DNA of 8,890 bases from Oscillospiraceae bacterium (GTDB taxonomy: Bacteria; Bacillota; Clostridia; Oscillospirales; Ruminococcaceae). A program made the position numbers and the translations under genes. A model generated the notes under the pieces. It ran no database searches. It was given only the letters and a program-made list of their open reading frames with translations, and was not told the DNA's origin. Position 1 is the stretch's first letter, and every line of letters begins with the position of its first letter. Below, piece by piece: positions 1 through 6,979 of this stretch. Location: NCBI GenBank assembly GCA_900770195.1, contig CAAGJI010000089.1, positions 1 through 8,890 on the forward strand, in the 5' to 3' direction.

Positions 1-110
1 CCGAGTATTACTATTGTTATTACATCACTTATTTTGTAATAATATCCGTCATACTCCTTTTCTGTTTCGATTTCTTCAAAATATTCTGTGATAAATGTTA
101 TTCTTTCCAT
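1..110 (-). CDS. Partial 5' end of a probable ISAs1-family transposase
   Basis: The gene reads leftward from an ATG at 110-108 and leaves the window after about 36 codons. The visible protein begins MERITFITEYFEEIETEK and continues with a DGYYYKISDVITIVIL stretch. An acidic N-terminal helix followed by an aromatic, then hydrophobic 'I.D.ITI.IL' segment resembles the DUF4096-type N-terminal domain of ISAs1/H-repeat transposases. That match is from memory and no catalytic DDE residue lies inside the window. An in-frame TGA sits just upstream of the ATG, so this is the only ATG start possible. An AGGAGA motif abuts the ATG with almost no spacing, which is unusually close. The gene diverges from the cas operon and is probably a mobile-element neighbour rather than part of it. 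It could instead be an unrelated hypothetical protein. Confidence 0.5.
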   Translation of the reverse strand, partial: MERITFITEYFEEIETEKEYDGYYYKISDVITIVIL

Positions 111-116
111 TCTCCT

Positions 117-144
117 ATTATATCATTTTTTTCTGCTTTGTAAA
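117..144 (-). promoter_or_regulatory. Candidate promoter of the leftward transposase-like gene
   Basis: On the minus strand, TTTACA at 144-139 is followed after 16 bp by a perfect TATAAT at 122-117. A transcript would start at about position 110, which is the A of the ATG, so the mRNA would be leaderless or nearly so. That fits the ribosome site being too close to the start codon. The TATAAT is clear. The -35 match and the start position are inference, and AT-rich DNA yields such motifs by chance. Confidence 0.3.
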
Positions 145-238
145 TGTTTTGTAATTATTGATTTCCGTGAAATAGGTGCGGCAACTACATTTACTTTTGT
201 ATATATCCTGATGATGGGGTAGAAACTGGATAATAAAT

Positions 239-397
239 ATGGTTGAAATAGAAAATAAAAATTCAGATTATGATATGCTGTATCTGACAGCTTGTTCAAT
301 AAATAAAGAAATTTCTTCAGCCGAAAAAGTTTAGAAGGTGGATATAAAATCAAAATTTCTTTAAAATTCACTTAGTTATAAAAATTTTGAACAACTA
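239..397 (+). pseudogene. Possible decayed fragment of a nucleotidyltransferase-like gene
   Basis: An ATG at 239 opens a 31-codon frame (MVEIENKNSDYDMLYLTACS...) that ends at TAG 332-334. The same frame then continues as KVDIKSKFL, meets TAA at 362-364, and reads on through NSLSYKNFEQ. The 'YLxACxINxEI...KVDI' pattern, followed by SKF and SL, faintly resembles the N-terminus of the NTP_transf_5 (PF14907) family from memory. The two stops would then be nonsense mutations or small indels. There is no convincing ribosome site. This could equally be random AT-rich DNA. The right end is my estimate of where resemblance fades. Confidence 0.2.
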
Positions 398-424
398 ATA
401 TGGTATAATAATATTAAATTAAAA

Positions 425-514
425 GTGTACAATATAAAATGCAGAAAAATAATTTATAATTTGTATTGACAAGCAAAGAAAAGTATTGTATAATATATAC
501 ATATATTTGTACAC
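425..514. repeat. 8-bp inverted repeat bracketing the cas promoter
   Basis: GTGTACAA at 425-432 and its exact reverse complement TTGTACAC at 507-514 lie 82 bp apart, one upstream of the -35 box and one just after the predicted transcription start. The arrangement could be a pair of operator half-sites acting by looping or roadblock. No regulator is encoded in the window. The repeat is seen directly and its function is inferred. Confidence 0.4.
466..494 (+). promoter_or_regulatory. Consensus sigma-A promoter of the cas operon
   Basis: TTGACA (466-471) and TATAAT (489-494) match the sigma-A/sigma-70 consensus at all twelve positions and are separated by the optimal 17 bp. The predicted start near 501 gives a roughly 48-nt leader before the cas3 ATG at 549. 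Because the genes down to cas2 overlap or nearly touch, this promoter probably drives the whole operon. Such a strong promoter implies either constitutive expression or control by a repressor acting on top of it. Confidence 0.8.
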
Positions 515-536
515 GATTTAAAAAAAATATATAGTT

Positions 537-541
537 GGGAG
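537..541 (+). promoter_or_regulatory. Ribosome binding site for cas3
   Basis: GGGAG lies 7 nt upstream of the ATG at 549 and supports that start. No better in-frame start exists close by. Confidence 0.7.
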
Positions 542-548
542 AAAAAAT

Positions 549-2957
549 ATGAAATTTACTGCACATATAGATGAAAATGATAGTATCCAAACGGTTAAGC
601 AACATTGCGTATCAGTTTCTGAATTATCGTCAAAAATGTTGGAAAAAGTTACTTTGAAAAAAACGGCTGAAATTGCAGGTTTGCTTCATGATGCAGGGAA
701 GTGCACAGAAGATTTTAATAAATATATCAATGACAGTCATATGCATAAAAATGTCAAAAAAGGGTCAGTAATACATACATTTGCAGGTGTTGAATATTTT
801 TTAAGAAGATATCATAAAAACAGAATCCTTGATTTTCCTGAAATAACATCTGAAATAGTTGCTTGTGCAATAGGAAGTCATCATGGATTACTTGATCTGT
901 TTAATGAAAATCAAAAATCAGCTTTTGTTCACAGGCTGAATAAACAGCCTGAATACGATGAAAATGCAATAAATAATTTTTTAAAAACAGTAGAAACAGA
1001 AGATGAAATTGATATAATATACAAACAGTCTGTTGATGAAATTAAAAAATGTTTTGATATTATTCAGGAGATTTGCAATGATACGGATGATGATATATAC
1101 AATGAGGAATTGATGTTTTATGCAGGACTTCTTTGCAGACTTATCACATCAGCTTTGATTGATGCAGACAGACTTGATACAATGCACTTTATGACAAAGA
1201 AAAATATACCAAATTTTGATTCAAAAAAAGTATTTGCAAAAAGTTCGGATAATTTTGAAGAATACATAAGTCATTTTGAATCTAAGAGTGAAATGTCGGA
1301 AGCAAGAAAAAAATTATCAGATTTATGCAAGTTAAAAAGCGTTGAATTAAATGGAATTTACAGATTAAATATACCAACAGGCGGCGGAAAAACTTTATCA
1401 GGTTTGCGTTTTGCTGTTAATCATGCTATTAAAAACAATATGGACAGAATAATATATGTTTCGCCTTTACTCAGCATACTTGAACAGAATGCAAAAGAAA
1501 TTCGTAAGGCACTTAATTACGATGATATTATTCTTGAACATCATTCAAATGTTGTAAACGATTCAAATGATGCAGATGAAATTGACAAGTTCGACCTTAT
1601 GACAGAAAACTGGAACGCCCCTGTTATAATTACAACACTTGTTCAGTTTTTAAATACATTGTTTAAAAGTAAAACATCATCTGTAAGAAGATTTCATTCC
1701 TTATGCAACAGTGTTATAATAATAGATGAAGTTCAGACAGTTCCTGTAAAAATGCTTTCGCTTTTTAATCTTGCAATGAATTTTCTGGTTAAAGTCTGTC
1801 ATTCAACAGTTGTACTTTGTTCTGCAACGCAGCCTGACTTGAAATCAGAAAAACAGGAGCATAAACTTATTTCAGACGAAAAAAATATAATTGCAGATGA
1901 TGAAATTGCTATATATAAAAATGTATTTAAAAGAAATAATATAATTGATAAAGGTGTATGCAGGTTTGAAAATATTCCTGAACTTGTTTCGGAAATGATT
2001 TTCAAGTATAACAGTGTTCTTGTGGTTTGCAATACAAAAAGTGAATCAAGTAAATTATATAGTATAATGTCAGAAAAATTTTCTGATAATACTATAAAAA
2101 AATACCATTTATCCGCATCAATGTGCATTCAACACAGACGTGATGTTATTGAAGAATTGAAAAAATCTTTATTAAATAAAGAAAAAGTTATTTGTATTTC
2201 AACTCAGGTTATAGAAGCAGGTGTTGATATATCATTTGATTCAGCAATAAGAGTTATGGCAGGAATGGACAGTATTGTTCAGACGGCAGGACGTGTAAAC
2301 AGAAACGGTGAAAATAATTCTGATTCACCTGTGTATATTGTTAATTGTACAGATGAAAATCTTAAAAAGCTTGAAGATATAAGTAAAGCTAAAACTTCAA
2401 CAATTTGTTTACTTAACGTGTTTAAAGCAAATTCTGAAAAATATGAAAATGATCTGTCATCTGATGAATCAATAAAATATTATTACAATAATTTGTATTC
2501 TTCATATGATACCGGATATATGGATTATACTGTAAAAAATAAAGGTTCTGTACTTGAAATGCTTTCTATGAATGATAAATTTGTGGGTGAAAATAAAGAG
2601 GCAGAAAATTATTTTATGAGGCAGGCTTTTGAAACAGCAGGGAAGAGCTTTGAAGCACTTGAAAGTTGTCAGAATACAGTTATCGTTCCATATAAAGAAT
2701 CTGAAGATATTATAGCAAAATTGTTTACTGAAAAAGCACTTTATGATATTTCATATATGAATGAACTTCTGGATTCTTTGAAAAGTTATACAGTTTCAAT
2801 GTTTGATTATCAGATAAAAAAGATTATGGAGTCAGATGGAATAACCTGCTTAGGAGGCAGAGTTTTAATTCTTGATAAAGAGTTTTATAATCCAAAAATC
2901 GGTTTTGTTACAGAAAAACAGGAAGGAGAAAGTGAATGCGATACCCAAATATTGTAG
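549..2957 (+). CDS. cas3: Cas3 HD nuclease / DExH helicase, type I-C
   Basis: Cas3 is recruited by DNA-bound Cascade, unwinds the target 3'-5' using ATP, and degrades it with its HD domain. The 802-aa protein has both parts fused in the usual order. In the HD domain, H19, H47-D48 (LLHDAGK), H76, H111-H112 and D205 (ALIDADR) are plausible metal ligands. The helicase domain has Walker A PTGGGKT (276-282), TTLVQF (362-367), the DEVQ box (393-396), SATQP (425-429), STQVIEAGVD (551-560) and QTAGRVNRNG (578-587). The remaining C-terminal part is accessory. Length is typical for I-C Cas3 and no motif is missing, so it looks functional. The gene is first in the operon, behind a consensus promoter, and its 3' end overlaps cas5c by 22 bp. 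Confidence 0.97.
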   Translation: MKFTAHIDENDSIQTVKQHCVSVSELSSKMLEKVTLKKTAEIAGLLHDAGKCTEDFNKYINDSHMHKNVKKGSVIHTFAGVEYFLRRYHKNRILDFPEITSEIVACAIGSHHGLLDLFNENQKSAFVHRLNKQPEYDENAINNFLKTVETEDEIDIIYKQSVDEIKKCFDIIQEICNDTDDDIYNEELMFYAGLLCRLITSALIDADRLDTMHFMTKKNIPNFDSKKVFAKSSDNFEEYISHFESKSEMSEARKKLSDLCKLKSVELNGIYRLNIPTGGGKTLSGLRFAVNHAIKNNMDRIIYVSPLLSILEQNAKEIRKALNYDDIILEHHSNVVNDSNDADEIDKFDLMTENWNAPVIITTLVQFLNTLFKSKTSSVRRFHSLCNSVIIIDEVQTVPVKMLSLFNLAMNFLVKVCHSTVVLCSATQPDLKSEKQEHKLISDEKNIIADDEIAIYKNVFKRNNIIDKGVCRFENIPELVSEMIFKYNSVLVVCNTKSESSKLYSIMSEKFSDNTIKKYHLSASMCIQHRRDVIEELKKSLLNKEKVICISTQVIEAGVDISFDSAIRVMAGMDSIVQTAGRVNRNGENNSDSPVYIVNCTDENLKKLEDISKAKTSTICLLNVFKANSEKYENDLSSDESIKYYYNNLYSSYDTGYMDYTVKNKGSVLEMLSMNDKFVGENKEAENYFMRQAFETAGKSFEALESCQNTVIVPYKESEDIIAKLFTEKALYDISYMNELLDSLKSYTVSMFDYQIKKIMESDGITCLGGRVLILDKEFYNPKIGFVTEKQEGESECDTQIL

Positions 2958-3655
2958 AGTTTAAAGTTACAGGCAATTACGCACTTTTTTCAGATCCACT
3001 TATGCGTGTGGGCGGCGAAAAATGCACTTATCAGATACCTACATATGAAGCATTGAAAGGTGTTTTGTCGTCAGTTTATTGGAAACCGACTTTCATATGG
3101 TATATTGATAAGGTACGTGTAATTAATAAAATTCAAACGGAAGTTAAAGGGATAAGACCAATTAAATATAATGGCGGTAACGACCTTTCATATTACACAT
3201 ATTTGAAAAATTGTGAATATCAGGTTCAGGCACATTTTGAATGGAATTATAACAGACCCGAACTTGAAAAAGATAGAAATGAAAATAAACATCACGAAAT
3301 AGCAAAGAGAATGATTTTAAAAGGCGGCAGGCGAGATGTTTTTCTTGGTACAAGGGAATGTCAGGCATATGTTGAACCTTGTATTTATGGCGAAGATAAG
3401 GGATTTTATGATGATACTCCAAGGCTTGATTTTGGTGTTATGTATCACGGAATAACTTATGCAGATGAAGCATATTCAGATGAAACAAAAGACAGAATGA
3501 CTGTTAATTTCTGGAAACCTGTTATGGAAAAAGGGGAGATAATATTTCCAAAGCCATCTGAATGTACAATCCATAAATCATTACACGAAATGAAAATGAA
3601 AAAATTCGGGGAAAATAATTTTTCAGGTTTAAAAGAATTCGGGGTGATTAATTAA
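2936..3655 (+). CDS. cas5c: Cas5c (Cas5d) pre-crRNA endonuclease and Cascade subunit
   Basis: Type I-C has no Cas6. Cas5c cuts the pre-crRNA at the base of the repeat hairpin and then caps the 5' handle within Cascade. The 239-aa protein has the family's N-terminal fold (PNIVEFKVTGNYALFSDP), the IPTYEALKGVL helix, and a GGRRDVFLGTREC block at 130-142. By comparison with the Bacillus halodurans enzyme, whose catalytic residues are recalled as Y46, K116 and H117, the equivalents here are Y48, K118 and H119, with the same 70-residue spacing. The start is supported by AAGGAG 7 nt upstream, lying inside the end of cas3. The stop overlaps the cas8c start by one base (TAATG), which indicates translational coupling. 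Confidence 0.96.
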   Translation: MRYPNIVEFKVTGNYALFSDPLMRVGGEKCTYQIPTYEALKGVLSSVYWKPTFIWYIDKVRVINKIQTEVKGIRPIKYNGGNDLSYYTYLKNCEYQVQAHFEWNYNRPELEKDRNENKHHEIAKRMILKGGRRDVFLGTRECQAYVEPCIYGEDKGFYDDTPRLDFGVMYHGITYADEAYSDETKDRMTVNFWKPVMEKGEIIFPKPSECTIHKSLHEMKMKKFGENNFSGLKEFGVIN

Positions 3656-5481
3656 TGGGATTATTTGAAAAAGCACTTGAAACTTTTGACAATATGCAGA
3701 AAAGATATGCAGGTAAATACATAGCAGACCAACAAGCACCTCTTGCACCAATAGGATTTATAACAACCAGATCTGCAATACAGGTTATGATAAATGAAAA
3801 ATCAGAATTTTTAAGTGCTATTAAAATAGAAGAAACAGTGCTTATACCTGCAACACCTGATTCGGCAGGACGAGCAGGTCAAACGGTGTGTCCACATCCT
3901 TTATTTGATAAGATAGATTATTTATCTGGAAATGAAAAAAATAAACATAAAGCTTATCTTAAACAATTAAAAGAGTGGATTGAATTTGATTCAGAAAATA
4001 AATTATTGCTTGCTGTATACAATTATGTAAAAAAAGGTGAAATAATTTCGGATTTAGCAAAATATGGTTTTGAAAAAAATAAATATAAAGAAAGTATCAT
4101 TTTATTTTATATTTTAGATACTAAAACAGGTGATAAAACTTGCTTATGGAAAGATATAGACCTAATGCTTTCATATCAAAGATATTCCAGAAGTAAAATG
4201 AACAATGTTGATAAAAACATTTGTATGATTACAGGAAAGAAAGATATTATCTCTGATAAACATTTAAAAGGTGTTTTTTCATTAAATGGAAGTGCAAAAC
4301 TAATTTCTTCAAATGATAAAACCAATTTCACATATCGAGGAAGATTTATAGACAGTTCAGAAGCTTGTACAGTAAGCTATGAAGCATCACAAAAAGTACA
4401 TAATGCTTTAAAATGGCTTATTTCAAATCAGGGTATACATCTTGATAAAAAAGATGATGATTCAAAAAAAGAAAGTGGAATTTTTGGCGGAAGATGTTTT
4501 TTGTGCTGGAATCCTAAAGGAAAAGAAGTTCCAGGGTTAACATCATCTCTTCGGAGAAATACGGAAAAACCACCAAAAATTTCAGATTATAAGGATATGC
4601 TTTCAAAAGTTGTCAATGGCTATAAATCCGAACTTCCTGAAAAAGAAAATGTTGTTATAGTCTCATTTGATGCAGCAACAACAGGACGTTTATCAATTTC
4701 TTATTATAATGAACTTATGGCATCTGACTATCTCGACAGGCTTAAGTTTTGGGATGAAACTTGTTGCTGGGTTACATACGATAAAAAAGTATATTCACCA
4801 TCTTTATGGCAAATTGTTAACACAGCTTTTGGAACGCTTAGAGGAGAAAAAGGAAAAGAAAGTTTTAAAGCTGATGATAAAATTGTCTCTCAAATGATGC
4901 AGACTCTTCTTAGTTGCAGGGTAGATATGGCTAAAATGCCATTGAATTTTATGAGGGCTTTAGTTTGCAAATCTGAAAATCTTCAACTTTATGATGATAT
5001 AAAAATCAGAAACAATTTGCTTTTTATAACGTGTTCTGTAATAAAAAAATATAGATATGATTATTTTAAGGAGGACTGTCAAATGGCACTTGAACCACAG
5101 AAAAAAGACAGAAGTTATCAGTATGGCAGATTGCTTGCTGTACTTGAAAAAGCAGAAAAAGATACATACACAGTGGGTGAAGAAAGGGAAACAAATGCAA
5201 TAAGAATGCAGAGTGTTTTTGTAAACAGACCTGCATATGCTGCAAAGATTCTTATTGAAAAAGTTAAAACAGGTTACTATCCTAAATTGAATGGCGGTTT
5301 GAAATTAAAGTATGAAAAGCTTATTGGTGAAATAATGGCTGTTATATCAGAATTTCCTGATAATGAATATAATAAACCGCTCTCTGAAACATATCTTTTA
5401 GGATATTATCTTCAGAAAAATTCGTTGTACGCAAAAAAAGAAAATGATACTGAAAATACAGAAGTTGAAACGGAGGAATAA
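3655..5481 (+). CDS. cas8c: Cas8c (Csd1) large subunit of type I-C Cascade
   Basis: Cas8c is the large subunit that recognises the PAM and starts R-loop formation. At 608 aa it has normal length for the family. Recognisable Csd1 blocks are RYAGKYIADQQAPLAPIGF near 17-35, a CMITGK turn at 190-195, NGSAKLISSNDKTNFTYRGR at 211-230, CFLCWNP at 281-287, and SFDAATTGRLSISYY at about 337-351. The C-terminal quarter, from residue 477, is the small-subunit-like helical domain and is also made separately as Cas11c. The start uses GGGGTG 8 nt upstream and overlaps the cas5c stop by one base. cas7c follows after 3 nt. No frameshift or internal stop is seen. Confidence 0.95.
   Translation: MGLFEKALETFDNMQKRYAGKYIADQQAPLAPIGFITTRSAIQVMINEKSEFLSAIKIEETVLIPATPDSAGRAGQTVCPHPLFDKIDYLSGNEKNKHKAYLKQLKEWIEFDSENKLLLAVYNYVKKGEIISDLAKYGFEKNKYKESIILFYILDTKTGDKTCLWKDIDLMLSYQRYSRSKMNNVDKNICMITGKKDIISDKHLKGVFSLNGSAKLISSNDKTNFTYRGRFIDSSEACTVSYEASQKVHNALKWLISNQGIHLDKKDDDSKKESGIFGGRCFLCWNPKGKEVPGLTSSLRRNTEKPPKISDYKDMLSKVVNGYKSELPEKENVVIVSFDAATTGRLSISYYNELMASDYLDRLKFWDETCCWVTYDKKVYSPSLWQIVNTAFGTLRGEKGKESFKADDKIVSQMMQTLLSCRVDMAKMPLNFMRALVCKSENLQLYDDIKIRNNLLFITCSVIKKYRYDYFKEDCQMALEPQKKDRSYQYGRLLAVLEKAEKDTYTVGEERETNAIRMQSVFVNRPAYAAKILIEKVKTGYYPKLNGGLKLKYEKLIGEIMAVISEFPDNEYNKPLSETYLLGYYLQKNSLYAKKENDTENTEVETEE
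5068..5074 (+). promoter_or_regulatory. Internal ribosome binding site for cas11c
   Basis: A full AAGGAGG anti-Shine-Dalgarno match lies inside cas8c, 8 nt before the in-frame ATG at 5083. It is as strong as or stronger than the sites of the stand-alone genes in this operon. It encodes ordinary residues of Cas8c (around K-E-D), so its perfection is best explained by selection for internal initiation. Confidence 0.85.
5083..5481 (+). CDS. cas11c: Cas11c small subunit, internal in-frame product of cas8c
   Basis: Translation from the ATG at cas8c codon 477 gives a 132-aa protein identical to the Cas8c C-terminus, beginning MALEPQKKDRSYQYGRLLAV. Type I-C, I-B and I-D systems are known to make their small subunit this way, and several copies line the belly of Cascade. 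The sequence evidence here is a perfect AAGGAGG with 8-nt spacing ahead of an in-frame ATG. The position also fits: the YxxGRLLAVLEKA motif that opens the known I-C Cas11 follows at once. The predicted fold is helical, with conserved-looking LNGGLKLKYEKLIGEIM and LSETYLLGYYLQK segments, and the C-terminal tail is acidic. It shares the stop with cas8c and precedes cas7c by 3 nt. Homology-based annotation normally misses this product. Confidence 0.85.
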   Translation: MALEPQKKDRSYQYGRLLAVLEKAEKDTYTVGEERETNAIRMQSVFVNRPAYAAKILIEKVKTGYYPKLNGGLKLKYEKLIGEIMAVISEFPDNEYNKPLSETYLLGYYLQKNSLYAKKENDTENTEVETEE

Positions 5482-5484
5482 AAA

Positions 5485-6327
5485 ATGTCTGAATTAAAAA
5501 ATAAAATTGATTTTGTTGTGCTTGTATCTGTTAAAAATGCAAATCCTAATGGTGACCCTCTTAATGGAAACCGTCCAAGAACCGATTATAATGGTATAGG
5601 TGAAATATCTGACGTATGCATTAAAAGAAAAATACGTAACAGAATGCAGGATTTAGGAGAATGTGTGTTTGTTCAGTCAGATGAAAGAAGTGATGACGGT
5701 GCAAACAGTCTTAAAGAAAGGGCAGATTGCCTTAAAAAGATAAAAGATGCAGACGAATACGCAAAGACAGCTTGTGAAAAATGGATTGATGTAAGAACAT
5801 TTGGTCAGGTGTTTGCTTTCAGTGGTTTTAATTGCAAATCTGTTGGAGTTCGTGGACCTGTTTCTATTCATCAGGCAGTAAGTGTTAATCCTGTTGAAAT
5901 AAATTCAATGCAGATTACAAAAAGTGTAAGCGGTGAAAAGAAAAATGGTGGCGAAAAAGGTAAGGATACAATGGGTATGAAACATTTTGTACGTTTTGGA
6001 TTATATGAAATAAAAGGTTCAATAAATGTACAGCTTGCAGAAAAAACAGGATTTTCGGAAGAAGATGCTGAACTTGTTAAAAAATGCCTTGAAACATTAT
6101 TTATAAATGATACATCTTCCGCACGTCCTGACGGTTCAATGGAAGTTATAAAAATGTTCTGGTGGAAACATAATTGCAAAGATGGACAGTATTCATCAGC
6201 TAAAGTACACCGCCTTGTACACATAAATTTAAAAGATAGCATTGATATACCTTCATCTGTTGATGATTATGAAATAACAGTTGACAGTCTGCCTGAACTT
6301 GAACCTGAAATTTTTGATGAAATATAA
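5485..6327 (+). CDS. cas7c: Cas7c (Csd2) backbone subunit of type I-C Cascade
   Basis: Cas7c polymerises along the crRNA spacer and forms the Cascade backbone. The 280-aa protein shows the Csd2 signature NANPNGDPLNGNRPRTD (18-34), a CIKRKIRNRM helix (45-54), WIDVRTFGQVFAF (100-112), GVRGPVSIHQA (121-131), and DTMGMKHFVRFGLY (161-174), all expected in an RRM-type RNA-binding Cas7. Residues 150-160 form a short K/G-rich loop. The start has GGAGG 8 nt upstream, overlapping the end of cas8c, with a 3-nt gap between the two genes. The end overlaps the likely cas4 start by 11 bp. High stoichiometry is expected, and the strong ribosome site agrees with that. Confidence 0.96.
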   Translation: MSELKNKIDFVVLVSVKNANPNGDPLNGNRPRTDYNGIGEISDVCIKRKIRNRMQDLGECVFVQSDERSDDGANSLKERADCLKKIKDADEYAKTACEKWIDVRTFGQVFAFSGFNCKSVGVRGPVSIHQAVSVNPVEINSMQITKSVSGEKKNGGEKGKDTMGMKHFVRFGLYEIKGSINVQLAEKTGFSEEDAELVKKCLETLFINDTSSARPDGSMEVIKMFWWKHNCKDGQYSSAKVHRLVHINLKDSIDIPSSVDDYEITVDSLPELEPEIFDEI

Positions 6328-6979
6328 AGAAGACGATTTTTTGCAGTTGTCAGGCATTCAGCATTTTTCTTTTTGCAAAAGACAATGGTCACTTATACAT
6401 ATTGAACAGCAATGGAAAGAAAACTTTTTGACGGCTGAAGGAATTGTAAATCACGAAAGAGTTCACGATACAAATAATACTGATATAAGAAACGGTATTG
6501 TAACAATTCGTGGGCTTGATGTTAAATCTTATGAACTGGGAATAAGCGGTACTTGTGATGCGGTTGAATTTTCACCGTCAGAAAATGGCGTTATGCTGCA
6601 CGGAAGAGCTGGCAGATGGATTATTAAACCTGTTGAATACAAACACGGCAAATCAAAAGCAAATGATTGTGACAGACTTCAGGCAACAGCACAGGCAATG
6701 TGTCTTGAAGAAATGTTTTGCTGTAACATAAAAAATGCGGCAATTTATTATTGTGAAACACGAAGAAGAGAAACATTTGAAATAACAGATGAACTTAGAA
6801 AAAAAGTTACCGAAATGCTTGATGAAATGCATGATTGCTTTAGAAGGGGATACACTTTCAAAGCTAAACAAAATAAAAATTGTAAAAGCTGTTCACTGTC
6901 TGATTTATGTATTCCTGAAATTTATTTTGTTTCTGATGTTAAAAAATATGTAAAATCACATCTGGAGGAAGAACAATGA
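6317..6979 (+). CDS. cas4: Cas4 RecB-like Fe-S nuclease for spacer adaptation
   Basis: Cas4 joins Cas1-Cas2 in I-C systems, trims prespacers and selects those with a correct PAM. I place the start at ATG 6317, giving 220 aa beginning MKYKEDDFLQLSGIQHFSFC, which matches the family's usual N-terminus. A longer TTG-initiated form from 6281 is possible but adds residues foreign to the family. Fe-S ligands are C20 and the C-terminal C189, C192 and C198. The RecB nuclease core shows H46/H50 (EGIVNHERVH), D81 (GTCDAVEF), E107 and K109 (PVEYKHGK), and Q122 nearby. There is no clear ribosome site before 6317, so expression probably relies on coupling with cas7c, whose end overlaps by 11 bp. The stop overlaps cas1 as ATGA. 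Confidence 0.94.
   Translation: MKYKEDDFLQLSGIQHFSFCKRQWSLIHIEQQWKENFLTAEGIVNHERVHDTNNTDIRNGIVTIRGLDVKSYELGISGTCDAVEFSPSENGVMLHGRAGRWIIKPVEYKHGKSKANDCDRLQATAQAMCLEEMFCCNIKNAAIYYCETRRRETFEITDELRKKVTEMLDEMHDCFRRGYTFKAKQNKNCKSCSLSDLCIPEIYFVSDVKKYVKSHLEEEQ

Larger units (their letters stand above)
111..548. other. AT-rich intergenic region upstream of cas3
   Basis: This stretch separates the leftward transposase-like start from the rightward cas operon. It holds a candidate minus-strand promoter next to the transposase ATG, a short possibly decayed frame from 239, the cas promoter at 466-494 and its bracketing inverted repeat. Minus-strand open frames at 123-371 and 414-605 show only low-complexity AT-rich translation and no start signals. 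I see no tRNA, no GC-rich terminator hairpin and no clear insertion-sequence end here. Confidence 0.7.

Noticed and set aside
150..240. Right terminal inverted repeat of the presumed insertion sequence
   Set aside because: The GC-richer patch around 174-188 is suggestive, but the other end is outside the window and no direct target repeat can be seen.
123..605. Two minus-strand frames upstream of cas3
   Set aside because: They lack ribosome sites, have AT-driven composition (F, Y, I, L, K), and one overlaps the cas3 start and the cas promoter.
4667..4897. 76-aa plus-strand frame inside cas8c
   Set aside because: It lies in a shifted frame within a well-conserved gene, has no ribosome site, and encodes low-complexity residues. 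Unlike the in-frame start at 5083, it has no family support.
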